Shown: positions 15,571 through 25,130, counted from the stretch's first letter. The stretch: 64,000 bases of DNA from Psychromonas ingrahamii 37 (GCF_000015285.1 NC_008709.1:186001-250000); one strand, 5' to 3'. The notes: a model not told the origin generated them from the letters alone. Numbers and translations are program-made.

Positions 15571-17901
15571 TTACATTCCTAAATGAGAAGTGAAATGGGG
15601 AGGAAGATGTGCGGCATATTTTAGATAAAGAGCCTTTCCCTTCTTCATGGATTCCATTGAAAATTTCTTTTCATGCAGTAATGTTGAAACATATTCAGCC
15701 ATAGGTAGTACTGTAAATAATAAGAACTCAGGCGATTTCGATGCGAGTGACTTGTATTTTTTACTCACTTCTGCCTCGTAATGATAAAACTTCATCACTG
15801 TTTCAGGGGCATCAACTAAAAGTATCACATCAGCTAGTTCTGTATGATGGACCTTATTTGATTCTATAAACCCTAATTCATCTACGCGCCCACTCTTTTG
15901 TCCTGTTATTGTTTTAATCCGATTTAACAGATCGGTTTTGTGTGAATTTATTAACTCAGCAGCTTGCGTAAATTCACTATTATAAGACTGGATTTGTGCT
16001 TTAGATGGGCTGAACACATTAATATACATATCTTGCATTACAGCCCGTGTTACCCGCCCGCAGCTATTGAGCCATTGTAGGCTAGCCTCGGTCCGATAAT
16101 TTTTTTGCTCAGTTTCATTAGAGTGAGAATTGTAGTTTTGCATCATTGTGGGGCTGAAAGAATCTGATCGAGCGTGAATAGCACTATTTTTAATTGCTGA
16201 AAGACCAAATATATTTTTATTACAGTAGGTCTCACACCTTTCCTGCCATTTCTCCCGGCTAGCCTCAGTAGTAGTACTAGATTTCCTACTTTGGTCAACA
16301 CGGTATTTTTCATAATCGACACCGCTCCTTATAATAAGATTAAAAGCTTCAATAAAGACTGATGTTGTATTATGTTTTTGTAGCGCATGGTTTATGTCTA
16401 AATTGATGGTAGATGTTGCAAGCAACGAAATTAAAGGTGCTAATAATCCCTGTTGATATGTTGTCATACCGCCATCATTATATGATGTAGTTAAAGCACC
16501 TAAATCAATTTTCCTGTTCGCTGTATTGTCATTAATAAAACTCAATACAGCCTTCCCCATTGTGCTATTGGCTTTGATATCTTTTAGGTAATGCGTAGCT
16601 TGCGATCGGCCTTTAAAATAACTGCTAGATATATGTGTAATGATGCCATTCCTGCGTTTCAAAAAGTTAAAATCACTTAACTTTAGCTTTGCAATATCTG
16701 AAGGTTGAACACTTTGGTAGGCCATTAACCATTGAAATAGCAGATGCTCTGCCTTACAAACAGGCAAAATACCTTTTTTCTCGCTATGAGCATACTCTGA
16801 AATAGCATATAAAAATTGATGTGAGAACAGCCACGATTCAGTAATGCTAAAGCGATCCGTGTTTCGTTTGTCCTTATCTACTATAAACCTTTCAACGTAT
16901 TGTTCTTTATGAAACCTAGCTAAGGAATCCCCAATAGAATTACTTTTACACCATGAATGAAGAATAATTTCAAATGCTATGCCTAAATATTTATTCTGGC
17001 AGGGGCTTTTTTTGTAAGTTTTTTGTAGGTAAGCCAATTGCTCAGTGATATGAGGGTAGATATAACAGAGCCAACGCTTACGTTTATCTTTAAATTCTTC
17101 AGCTGAAAAATCTGCTTTTTTGGGGGCTGGCATTGGAATCAGTATCTGATGAGTAGTTATATTATTCTCTTTAAAGAATTCGATTAGTGCGTATTTAGCC
17201 TGCTGTATACTGTAAAGTGCTACTTCAGCAGTAATACGGAGTGATAAACTTAATGCTTTCGGCGATGCCAATCTATTAAATAGCTCATTACCAATGCCTA
17301 TATCATCTCTACGCAGCCAACTATGAAAAGAAAACCAGTCTGTTAGGGTATATGATTCTTGCTTCTCTGAGGGGGCTGCTTTTGTTTTATTAAGCACCCC
17401 AAGGTATTTATATTGTTCTGCACTTAATAGGTTAGAGAATGGCTCGTAGGCAATGCTAAAATAAATAAATTTTCTTATGCTTTTAAGACCGGTAGATTGA
17501 GGCTTTACTCCCATTTTTTTTACACGAAACTCTTCGTAATCTTTAAATATTCTAGTTCTGTTATTTTTGGTGATAGTTCTTTCATTGAGATATTCAATAA
17601 AACTTACTACAGTTCGACGGTATATAACGCGATTTGATATAGCCTCTCTGTCTGTGAAATATATAATATAAAAAGCAGTATAAAGAGCCGAAAAAATAAG
17701 TTTTTTATATTTACAATTTATATCACTTAACCTAACCGTTTTTGCGACGTTTTTCCTCATCGCGGGGATAGTGAATTGTGTGCTTTCTGGGATAAATAGA
17801 GGCCTAATGACACCTTGGTTATTATTCCACTCTGTAATAATTTGTTGGGACTTTATATCGTTTTCATCGGACCTAGTGGTGTCATCCATATCTGTAGTCA
17901 T
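15571..17901 (-). CDS. Recombinase-like protein of mobile element, catalytic residues not evident
   Basis: 776 residues, second gene of the operon, overlapping the first by 20 bp. A region at about 385-480 looks like the start of a tyrosine-recombinase catalytic fold (LLFQWLMAYQSVQPSDIAKLKLSDF, then the strand HISSSYFKGRSQ). The expected box I Arg is replaced by Gln-Ser-Val-Gln and I find no HxxRH box or obvious nucleophile Tyr. It may be a structural, catalytically dead partner. Tight coupling with two true recombinases implies a role in the same complex. Tn554 and Gamma-Mobile-Trio elements have comparable large partners. Confidence 0.6.
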   Translation of the reverse strand: MTTDMDDTTRSDENDIKSQQIITEWNNNQGVIRPLFIPESTQFTIPAMRKNVAKTVRLSDINCKYKKLIFSALYTAFYIIYFTDREAISNRVIYRRTVVSFIEYLNERTITKNNRTRIFKDYEEFRVKKMGVKPQSTGLKSIRKFIYFSIAYEPFSNLLSAEQYKYLGVLNKTKAAPSEKQESYTLTDWFSFHSWLRRDDIGIGNELFNRLASPKALSLSLRITAEVALYSIQQAKYALIEFFKENNITTHQILIPMPAPKKADFSAEEFKDKRKRWLCYIYPHITEQLAYLQKTYKKSPCQNKYLGIAFEIILHSWCKSNSIGDSLARFHKEQYVERFIVDKDKRNTDRFSITESWLFSHQFLYAISEYAHSEKKGILPVCKAEHLLFQWLMAYQSVQPSDIAKLKLSDFNFLKRRNGIITHISSSYFKGRSQATHYLKDIKANSTMGKAVLSFINDNTANRKIDLGALTTSYNDGGMTTYQQGLLAPLISLLATSTINLDINHALQKHNTTSVFIEAFNLIIRSGVDYEKYRVDQSRKSSTTTEASREKWQERCETYCNKNIFGLSAIKNSAIHARSDSFSPTMMQNYNSHSNETEQKNYRTEASLQWLNSCGRVTRAVMQDMYINVFSPSKAQIQSYNSEFTQAAELINSHKTDLLNRIKTITGQKSGRVDELGFIESNKVHHTELADVILLVDAPETVMKFYHYEAEVSKKYKSLASKSPEFLLFTVLPMAEYVSTLLHEKKFSMESMKKGKALYLKYAAHLPPHFTSHLGM

Positions 17902-19105
17902 TTATTTCCTCGCTTGCTTCAAAGCTTTCTTTTATATGACAGCTACGAATATAGTTTTTTGTCGTTGTAGGGGCTGATTTACTCGACCCACTGTGTCCCA
18001 GTAGAGCCGCTACGGCAAGGTATACTTGAGATGTTGTAGTCACATTATCAATGGCGATATTCCACTGCTTTGAGAAAAAATAAAACTTATCAGTAGCAAA
18101 GCTATGTCTCAAAATATGATGAGTATGCCCTTTTTCTAGAAGCTGGCCATAAGCTGGTAACAATCCTTTTTCTTGGATTAACATTACTTTGTTACGCACA
18201 ATGTTAAATATCTTAGTGGCTCGTGCGGCTGCGATAGGTTTGGCGCGTGTGGAATTGGAGTCGTTTAAGAAAAAACTATCACTATCGGATTCAGGGCGCT
18301 CCATTTCGTAATATTCTTTAAATCTCCTGAGTAAATCGCTGTGTATATATACTTTGCGAGAGCTTCCGCCGCTGTGTCGTTTTGCCTTTGAGAAACGCCC
18401 TTGCAAATAATATTCAAATTCGGATTTCTCTGGGTTATCTTCCATATCTTCAAACAGGGAAAGTAATCCTTTATGCGTTTTAGTTCCTATGCGGAAATCA
18501 TTTAATAAGAAGCCTTGGTTTTCTTTAGATCGTAAACCGCATTCCCCTCCTGTACGTAATAATAATTCATCACGAATAGACTCTGTATTGTGATAAAGGA
18601 TATTGCGTAATTCTGGCGTGAAATATTTAACACTAGTGCGTTTTTTGGTGTTGGAACGAGCTGTATTTCGAAGCGCAGGCCTAATGCGTAAGACTTTGGG
18701 ATAAGGAATAATCCCTGTGTGATAGAGGTAATTATAGTATGAAGTTAATGCTTGAATACTCTGTTTTACAGATGCTTCGCCTAGGCTATTTTCCTCAATA
18801 AGGATGTTGTTAACATAGTTATTCAGCAATTCGCTAGGTAGGTTTTGATGGGTCTCTATAGAAACAAATTCACTCTGATTGGAATAGAACTCTAGCCAAT
18901 GTAAAAACTGTTCTAGTCTATTTAAAATAGATGTGGATGTGGTTTTTTCAATTTGATTTTCAATAAGAATATTATTCTTATTTATCGCATAAACAATTAA
19001 ATTTTTAGTTAAAAAATTAGAGAAAAAGCAAGGCAATACGATAGGGCTAAGATCGTCTTTAGTAAATAACTTGCAACCATGATGTATAGAACTAAAACTC
19101 AACAT
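17882..19105 (-). CDS. Tyrosine recombinase / integrase (TnpA/GmtY-like)
   Basis: 407 residues, first gene of the operon. The N-terminal SAM-like core-binding domain is at about 50-140 (RLEQFLHWLEFYSNQ..SVKQSIQALTSYYNYLYHTG). Catalytic residues: Arg in TGGECGLRSKENQGF, Lys in the beta-hairpin region (KAKRHSGGSSRKVYI), box II HHILRHSFATDKF, LLGHSGSSKSAPTTTKNYI with the nucleophile Tyr. All pentad positions are present, so it should be active. It reads away from the junction with truncated yrfG, which lies 91 bp upstream of its start, the usual place for an integrase next to an attachment site. Confidence 0.88.
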   Translation of the reverse strand: MLSFSSIHHGCKLFTKDDLSPIVLPCFFSNFLTKNLIVYAINKNNILIENQIEKTTSTSILNRLEQFLHWLEFYSNQSEFVSIETHQNLPSELLNNYVNNILIEENSLGEASVKQSIQALTSYYNYLYHTGIIPYPKVLRIRPALRNTARSNTKKRTSVKYFTPELRNILYHNTESIRDELLLRTGGECGLRSKENQGFLLNDFRIGTKTHKGLLSLFEDMEDNPEKSEFEYYLQGRFSKAKRHSGGSSRKVYIHSDLLRRFKEYYEMERPESDSDSFFLNDSNSTRAKPIAAARATKIFNIVRNKVMLIQEKGLLPAYGQLLEKGHTHHILRHSFATDKFYFFSKQWNIAIDNVTTTSQVYLAVAALLGHSGSSKSAPTTTKNYIRSCHIKESFEASEEINDYRYG

Positions 19106-19196
19106 ACAAAACCTATTTATTTTTCTTAGGTTAAAGAATAGTTGTAGAACATAATTAAGTCAATACGATTTTAACTATAAATATGTGGGGTAACTT
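19106..19196. other. Element end: integrase promoter region and junction with yrfG
   Basis: This AT-rich 91 bp separates the integrase start from the point where yrfG homology resumes (TTGCTCGATTTA, codons LLDL). It must hold the integrase promoter on the minus strand and the right attachment site. An in-frame TAA at 19191-19193 closes any read-in to yrfG. The exact crossover cannot be fixed without the empty site. Confidence 0.55.
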
Positions 19197-19802
19197 TTGC
19201 TCGATTTACATTATGACAACCATTTCTGGATGGAGTATGTACCCAGTCAATATGCTAAGAAAGCGCATATTTCATTAGCACAAGCAGAGCATCATATGTC
19301 CGCGGAGTATGCAAAGGTTGCGGGAAGCTTAGATTGGTACTGTTATGATTATTGGAGTGCTACCCTAGGCTTAGATATCCATCAATTACAGTACCAAACA
19401 AAGCATAAAATTCAATTGCGCAGTGATACTCTGTGGTTTTTGGAATACCTGAAAAAGTTAAATAAACGGGTTATTATGTTAACCAATGCTCATCGTAGTG
19501 GCATAGCATTAAAGATGCAACAGTGTGAAATTACACATTACTTCGAAGCCATTGTTTCCAGTCATGATTATCAGATAGCGAAGGAAAACCGGACTTTTTG
19601 GCAAAAGGCTGCAGAGCAACATGGCGTCGATTTTAAGCAGTCTTTATTTATTGATGACAATGAAAAAATACTGCAGGTTGCACAGCAAGTTGGCGTTGCT
19701 TACTTACGCGGTATCAAAACGCCAGATAGCGAAAAACCTGCGCAAGAGATGCAATATTTTCAGAGTATTAACCTATTTTCTGAATTATTAATACAGGAAT
19801 AA
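19197..19802 (+). pseudogene. yrfG: Host yrfG (GMP/IMP nucleotidase), 5' end removed by insertion
   Basis: 201 residues from a TTG, matching YrfG from LDL onward. Motif II LTNAHRS, motif III region (IAKENRTFWQK) and motif IV LFIDDNEKIL are intact. The start codon and the nucleophile motif DMDGT are missing; sequence upstream is the mobile element and an in-frame TAA is 3 bp before the TTG. Without the nucleophile Asp the product cannot be a phosphatase even if translated. The gene is convergent with mrcA. The 5' half should lie at the other end of the island, outside the window. Confidence 0.85.
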
Positions 19803-19868
19803 CAGATAATACTACTACTATTGTTAAATTTTTCTCTCTGTTATCTTATCTAAAAAGGCCAGCACCGT

Positions 19869-20126
19869 TATACCCATGTTACTTCCAGATGCTTTGTCAG
19901 AGGCAAGCTCGGAGACCAGAGCAAGACGCAACATAATGATTATTCTCTTTTCGATTGGTGCAACGCAGCGCTGGCTTTCGAGCTTGCGCCCCGTAGGGCA
20001 AGGAAAATTGCGCTAATCTGCGTTGTTATAAAATCTCTATGTACAATAACGATACTTCAATTTTATGCCTAGCATTTCAGCACAATTTTCCTTGCTGACT
20101 TTGCATCTTGAAGTATCATGGGTATA
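19869..20126. repeat. MITE-like element with 24-bp terminal inverted repeats
   Basis: The ends are inverted repeats: 19869-19892 (TATACCCATGTTACTTCCAG then ATGC) and 20103-20126 (complement of TATACCCATGATACTTCAAG then ATGC), 22 of 24 positions matching. The 258-bp interior has no ORF but contains further paired pieces such as ttttccttgc near 20090 and its relatives near 20005. It lies between the convergent yrfG remnant and mrcA. Non-autonomous repeats with a TATACCCATGATACTTC end are, from memory, common in marine gammaproteobacteria. Confidence 0.65.
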
Positions 20127-20135
20127 TACTGAAAT

Positions 20136-20169
20136 GACTTAAAGATGCTGATTTCTGCATCTTTAAGTC
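20136..20169. terminator. Perfect 13-bp hairpin downstream of mrcA
   Basis: GACTTAAAGATGC pairs perfectly with GCATCTTTAAGTC around an 8-nt loop, 17 bp after the mrcA stop. No strong T-run follows on either strand, so it is either a weak terminator or a REP-like palindrome. Its core (GATGC...TCTGCAT) is shared with the hairpin at 52265. Confidence 0.5.
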
Positions 20170-20185
20170 AGTACTGGAATCTGTG

Positions 20186-22741
20186 CTAGAACAGTTCATC
20201 AACAGAAGTAGGGGCGTTGTAGGGTATATCCTGATTACCCTCTGTTTTGAAGACAGCCGTTCGATTCATATATTCAGTGGGGACAGAATCTGCTCTGAAA
20301 TATTCAAACAATGTAGTGTGATCTGTCTCGTAAGTTAACAGTCCCGATTTTCGGTCGATACGTACGGTCGAAATCGTGGAGGGAGTGTCTACTGTTACCC
20401 GTGGGTTTGATAAAGCCGTTTCCTGCATAAATTCTATCCAGGCAGGTTGAGCTGTCCTTGCGCCATACTCACCCCCTGTGGCTTGATCTTTATCAAGATT
20501 ATTGTTGTAGCTGGTTCTGCCTAAATCAAGATTGAAATCATCAAATCCAACCCATGATGTGGCTACAGTATTACCTGCAAAACCAGAAAACCAGGCATCT
20601 TTCGATCCGTTTGTGGTGCCTGTTTTTCCACCCATGTCATGGCGCTCCAAAGCCCGTCCAGCACGCCAGCCTGTACCATTCCAACCGCTATTATGTTGCC
20701 AGCTGCCTCCTCCCCAGATTGCTGTTTTTAATAATTCACGGGTTAAAAATGCATTTTCAGCGCTAATGACTGCCGATGCAATTTGATCTGCACTTACGGG
20801 TGAAATAGGGCAAATATTAGCGCTTTTGTCTAACTCTGTTTGTGTTGCGATAAATTGCTGGTTATCTCCCTGTTGCGCATAAAGCTCAGCACAATAAGAG
20901 CAAACAATTTTAGGATTAGCCTGATAAATAACGCTTCCATAAGCATCTTCAATACGCTCAATAATATAGGGCTCTATTTTAAAGCCTCCGTTGGCGATAA
21001 TGGCATAACCTGTTGCGAGATTTAATGGCGAAATAGAGGCAGAGCCTAACGCTATGGTATTATTTTGGGGCAGATTCTCTCTCTCAAAACCATATTTTTC
21101 CAGCTGGTTGGTCACTTTTGTTAATCCGAGATCCTGTACCAGGCGAACGGAGACGACATTTTTAGATTGTCCGAGAGCTTGACGCAAGCGAATCGGGCCG
21201 GCATAAACCTCCGGCGAGTTTTTTGGTCTCCAGGCTGTACTTCCCGCCCATTCATTAATGGGGGCATCATTAACCAAAGTGGCTAACGTATAACCACTAT
21301 CCAGTGCTGCAGAGTAGATAAATGGCTTGATATTGGAACCCACTTGACGCTGCGCTTGCGTCGCACGATTAAATTTACTCTGTTCAAAACTAAAACCACC
21401 AACCATAGAAGTAATAGCCCCATCCTGTGGATTAAGAGAAACAAATGCCGCGCTGACCGCGGGATATTGAGATAATTCTAATTTTTGTGCAATTTCACGA
21501 ACCCATATTTGTTGGCCAACAGCAACAATGTCAGATGCTTTTTTAGGCTCTGTCCCTTGTCTGGAATTTGTGATGAAGGGTCTGGCCCATTTTAAACCAT
21601 CCCAATCGATCTCTTGCAAGGCTCCCTGGCTATTTTTAGTGATCACTTTAATAGCCTGTTTGTTAACCTCGACAACTACTGCAGGCTGCAGATCGCCAGA
21701 GTCAGGTGTTTGGTTTAAACTTGAAACTATCGCCTTGGTACTCCAATTTTCTGCCGGCGCTTGCCATAACACTTTACTCGCACCGCGGTAACCATGACGT
21801 TTATCATAATCATGGAGGTTATTAAGTGTTGCTTTGTTAGCAGCTTGCTGGTCAATTTTATTGATCGTGGTATAAACATTAAAACCTTCGTTGTAACTGC
21901 GTTCGGATCCATATAGTTCAATTAACTTATTACGCGCTATTTCTGCAACATAATGGGCCGATAGTGTTATCTCAGCGCCATGGTATGTCGCTGTAATTGG
22001 GCTTGCTTTTGCAGTTTCGTATTGATCTTGAGTAATGTAGTTTTCGGATAACATACGGTATAAAACCACATTACGACGCATCTCTGCATTTTTAGGCGAT
22101 GCGATCGGATTTAAATTCGAGGGTGCTTTTGGCAAGCCCGCCAGAAGGGCCATTTCTGCCAAAGTTAATTCTGAGACATTTTTGCCATAATAAACCTGAG
22201 CAGCTGCGCCAATACCATATGCTCGTTGTCCCAAAGCTATTTTATTCAAATAGAGCATCATAATTTCATCTTTAGTTAATATTTGTTCGAGCTGAACGGC
22301 AATAAAAACCTCTTTAATTTTACGGATGAATGTTTTGTCACGGGTTAAAAAGAAGTTACGTGCGACCTGCTGAGTAATAGTGCTGGCACCTTGCGTTGCT
22401 GAACCCGTTGAAGCCCATACAGTGGCTGCACGGATAATACCAATTGGATCGATCCCAAAATGTTGGTAAAAGCGACTGTCTTCTATCGCTATAAAAGCAT
22501 TAGTAAGCATCTCTGGAATATCCTCTTTGGTGAGAGGAATACGGCGTTTTTCTCCAAACTGAGAAAGTAGTTCACCATCAATACTGTAAACTTTCATTGG
22601 CACCTGTAACTGAATCTCGGTAATAGTGGCAACATCAGGTAAATCAGATTTTACGTGATAATAAATTGCGACTATGGCTCCAATACCCATTAAGCCTGTG
22701 AAAATTGAAAATAATACCAAACGTTTAATCCATTGCATCAT
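20186..22741 (-). CDS. mrcA: Penicillin-binding protein 1A
   Basis: 851 residues, the usual size for PBP1a. One N-terminal membrane anchor (about 8-28, LVLFSIFTGLMGIGAIVAIYY), then a GT51 glycosyltransferase domain (EDSRFYQHFGIDPIG with catalytic Glu; GASTITQQVARNFFL; KDEIMMLYLNKIALG), then an OB-like insert and the transpeptidase domain with SxxK in GSNIKPFIYSAAL, SKN in GQSKNVVSV, and KTG in MGGKTGTTNGSKDAW. It polymerises and cross-links peptidoglycan in the periplasm. It is divergent from pilM, the order found in many gammaproteobacteria. Start at the first of two adjacent ATGs; the second is equally possible. Confidence 0.97.
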   Translation of the reverse strand: MMQWIKRLVLFSIFTGLMGIGAIVAIYYHVKSDLPDVATITEIQLQVPMKVYSIDGELLSQFGEKRRIPLTKEDIPEMLTNAFIAIEDSRFYQHFGIDPIGIIRAATVWASTGSATQGASTITQQVARNFFLTRDKTFIRKIKEVFIAVQLEQILTKDEIMMLYLNKIALGQRAYGIGAAAQVYYGKNVSELTLAEMALLAGLPKAPSNLNPIASPKNAEMRRNVVLYRMLSENYITQDQYETAKASPITATYHGAEITLSAHYVAEIARNKLIELYGSERSYNEGFNVYTTINKIDQQAANKATLNNLHDYDKRHGYRGASKVLWQAPAENWSTKAIVSSLNQTPDSGDLQPAVVVEVNKQAIKVITKNSQGALQEIDWDGLKWARPFITNSRQGTEPKKASDIVAVGQQIWVREIAQKLELSQYPAVSAAFVSLNPQDGAITSMVGGFSFEQSKFNRATQAQRQVGSNIKPFIYSAALDSGYTLATLVNDAPINEWAGSTAWRPKNSPEVYAGPIRLRQALGQSKNVVSVRLVQDLGLTKVTNQLEKYGFERENLPQNNTIALGSASISPLNLATGYAIIANGGFKIEPYIIERIEDAYGSVIYQANPKIVCSYCAELYAQQGDNQQFIATQTELDKSANICPISPVSADQIASAVISAENAFLTRELLKTAIWGGGSWQHNSGWNGTGWRAGRALERHDMGGKTGTTNGSKDAWFSGFAGNTVATSWVGFDDFNLDLGRTSYNNNLDKDQATGGEYGARTAQPAWIEFMQETALSNPRVTVDTPSTISTVRIDRKSGLLTYETDHTTLFEYFRADSVPTEYMNRTAVFKTEGNQDIPYNAPTSVDELF

Positions 22742-22943
22742 TTATACGTACCTTAGAATTTGTTGCCATTAATTGATTTAAATTGTTACTCGTTCGCAAT
22801 AGATATCAGTATATAGTGATATTTGTGTAGTTAAAGAGGGAATTGTGACTTCACACCTTGGCACTTACTGATTTTAGAATTAATATCAGTCTAAACAACT
22901 AGTATTATTATCAACAGATTAAATTTATTTTAACAGGAATTTT

Positions 22944-24008
22944 ATGTTTAAAGGTCTAAAAAAATCCAATCCAAGTGCTTTGATTGGGATTGACTTCGGT
23001 TCAAGTGCAATTAAAGCAATCGCACTGTCTAAGAGAAAGGGCACGTTTCAAATAGATGCGGTTGCTGAAATAGCGGTTGAAAAAGGTGTTATTGTTGATC
23101 ATCGCTTTGAAAATATAGCCAAATTGACTGAAATTATTAAACAATTATGCAAAAAATTTCCCGCGTCATACCAAAATGTTGCAATTGCTGTTAGCGGTGC
23201 AGATGTTATTACCAAAGTTATCCCAATGAATACTAATTTAAATGATCAGTCTTTGGAATATCAAGTTGAAATTGAAGCCGAAAATAGTATTCCCTTCCCC
23301 TTAGATGAAATTTTTTTGGATTTTGAAATTATTCGTATCAATGCAAATAATCCGGACTTAAAAGATGTTTTAGTGAGTGCTGCGCGAAAAGATACTGTAT
23401 TATCGCAAGTGCATTGTATTGAGGAAGCCGGATTACAGGTGAAAATTGTTGATATTGCAAGCCATACACTGGCACGCGCTTGTAATTTGCTCTTTTCAAG
23501 TGACGATTTCGAGAAAGGTATTGCGGTTGTTGATATTGGTGCATCAGAAATGACTTTAAACATATTGCATCAAGGCCAAGTTATATTTTCACGGACTAAA
23601 AATCATGGCGGGGCTGTCTGCACACAGATGATAGCTGATCGTTATGGTTTAAAGCTGGATGAAGCAGAAAAAATTAAAATTGAGCGTGAATGGCCGATCG
23701 ATTGTGATATTGATGTCCTCGCACCCTTTATTACCATGACAGTGAATCATTTACGTTTTGATCTGCGCATGTTTACCAACGCACCCAAGAATATCGGCGT
23801 TGCGAAAATTATGCTGACTGGCGGGTGTCAATTACTGCCTGGATTAGCAGTTCAAATACAAGAGCAGCTCGACTTTGAGACTGAAATTGCCAATCCATTT
23901 CTCGAGTTTGAGTACAAAAATCCATCAGATAAAAGTTTGCTTCATCAGTTTTCCACCAAGTATATGATGGCCTTAGGGTTAGCATTAAGAGGGCAGGGTA
24001 ATGTCTAA
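22944..24008 (+). CDS. pilM: Type IV pilus assembly protein PilM
   Basis: 354 residues with the actin/FtsA-like fold: phosphate-1 motif GIDFGSSAIKAIAL near the N-terminus, phosphate-2 in VVDIGASEMTLNIL, and the adenosine motif LTGGCQLLPGL. PilM is the cytoplasmic ATP-binding partner that binds the N-terminal tail of PilN and links the inner-membrane platform to the motor. First gene of pilMNOPQ; a TTAACAGGAATTTT ribosome site precedes the ATG. It overlaps pilN by 8 bp. Confidence 0.96.
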   Translation: MFKGLKKSNPSALIGIDFGSSAIKAIALSKRKGTFQIDAVAEIAVEKGVIVDHRFENIAKLTEIIKQLCKKFPASYQNVAIAVSGADVITKVIPMNTNLNDQSLEYQVEIEAENSIPFPLDEIFLDFEIIRINANNPDLKDVLVSAARKDTVLSQVHCIEEAGLQVKIVDIASHTLARACNLLFSSDDFEKGIAVVDIGASEMTLNILHQGQVIFSRTKNHGGAVCTQMIADRYGLKLDEAEKIKIEREWPIDCDIDVLAPFITMTVNHLRFDLRMFTNAPKNIGVAKIMLTGGCQLLPGLAVQIQEQLDFETEIANPFLEFEYKNPSDKSLLHQFSTKYMMALGLALRGQGNV

Positions 24009-24558
24009 TATTAATTTATTGCCATGGCGGGATGAGCTTAAAAAGAAAAAGAAAAAAATGTTTTTGATTTTTTTAGGTTTAAGTTCTATTTTGATCCTGG
24101 GAGTGTCTTATTTAGGGAAGTTATATGTTGATGCCTTAATTGGCGCACAAAACCAGCGTAATGAATACTTGCAGGTCCAAAATACCATCCTGGACAGGCG
24201 CATTGCAGATGTGCGTCAAATCAAAAAAGAAAAGGAGGAGCTTGAACGCCGTATTCTTCTCATTCAAAAATTAGAAGAGAAGCGCAATTATGCAACGCAT
24301 CTCTTTAATATCTTGCCGCAAGTTGTCCCAACAGGTATTTATTTGAATAGTATCACATTTGCCAACGAACAAGTTGATGTTAGGGGGATGAGTGAGTCGA
24401 ATAATCGCCTTGCTGAAATGACCCGAAATATTGATAATTCTGGTTGGTTGGGAGAAGCTTATATTAGCTCTATCATTTCTGGACCGACCGAACCTATAAA
24501 ACTAAGTCAGTTCGTAATGAAATTTGTTGTCATTCCTGAAAGAAAAGGGGGAGAGTGA
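24001..24558 (+). CDS. pilN: Type IV pilus assembly protein PilN
   Basis: 185 residues. The short cytoplasmic tail carries the PilM-binding motif INLLPWRDELKKKKKK (residues 3-18), then one transmembrane helix (about 19-42), a coiled coil (about 55-95) and a periplasmic ferredoxin-like domain. PilN and PilO form the inner-membrane alignment complex. The start overlaps pilM, and pilO overlaps its end by 4 bp, which suggests translational coupling. Confidence 0.96.
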   Translation: MSNINLLPWRDELKKKKKKMFLIFLGLSSILILGVSYLGKLYVDALIGAQNQRNEYLQVQNTILDRRIADVRQIKKEKEELERRILLIQKLEEKRNYATHLFNILPQVVPTGIYLNSITFANEQVDVRGMSESNNRLAEMTRNIDNSGWLGEAYISSIISGPTEPIKLSQFVMKFVVIPERKGGE

Positions 24559-25130
24559 TGGATTTAAATGACTTAGATTTTGAAACTGTAGGCAGTTGGC
24601 CGGCGCTACACAGAGTGGTATTTATTGCGTGTGTCTGTGCTGTATTAAGTGGTGTTTTTTTTTATTTTATCACTATGCCACAGATAAATAATCTAGCAAA
24701 GGTTGAAGAAAAAGAAATTGCTTTAAAAAACGAGTTTAAGACAAAGGCTGCATTATCTTCTCATTTAGAAGAGTACCGCACGCAAATGGTCGATATTAGG
24801 CTTGTTTTCAAGGGTCTGCTTAACAGGCTGCCGAGTAGTGCAGAGGTAGCTAGTTTACTTGATGATATTAGTTTTGTTGGTGCCGATAATGGTCTGCAAT
24901 TTAAAAGCATTAACTGGGGAATTAAAACAGAAGGGGAGCTTTCTACTGAAGTGCCTATTAGTATTCAAGTTATTGGTCGTTATCAAGATCTCGGGAATTT
25001 TGCCGCAGATATTGCAGCGTTGCCGCGCATCGTCATTTTGGATAATCTAACATTGACGAAAGGTGAACAAGGTTTAATGACTTTAAATGTAATTGCTAAA
25101 ACATATCGTTATAAGGAGAGTCAAAAATGA
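24555..25130 (+). CDS. pilO: Type IV pilus assembly protein PilO
   Basis: 191 residues: an N-terminal cytoplasmic stretch, one transmembrane helix (about 21-42, RVVFIACVCAVLSGVFFYFI), a coiled coil (about 50-80) and a periplasmic domain (FKGLLNRLPSSAEVASLLDDIS..GLQFKSINWG) typical of PilO. Partner of PilN in the alignment subcomplex and contact for PilP. ATGA overlap with both neighbours. Confidence 0.95.
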   Translation: MMDLNDLDFETVGSWPALHRVVFIACVCAVLSGVFFYFITMPQINNLAKVEEKEIALKNEFKTKAALSSHLEEYRTQMVDIRLVFKGLLNRLPSSAEVASLLDDISFVGADNGLQFKSINWGIKTEGELSTEVPISIQVIGRYQDLGNFAADIAALPRIVILDNLTLTKGEQGLMTLNVIAKTYRYKESQK

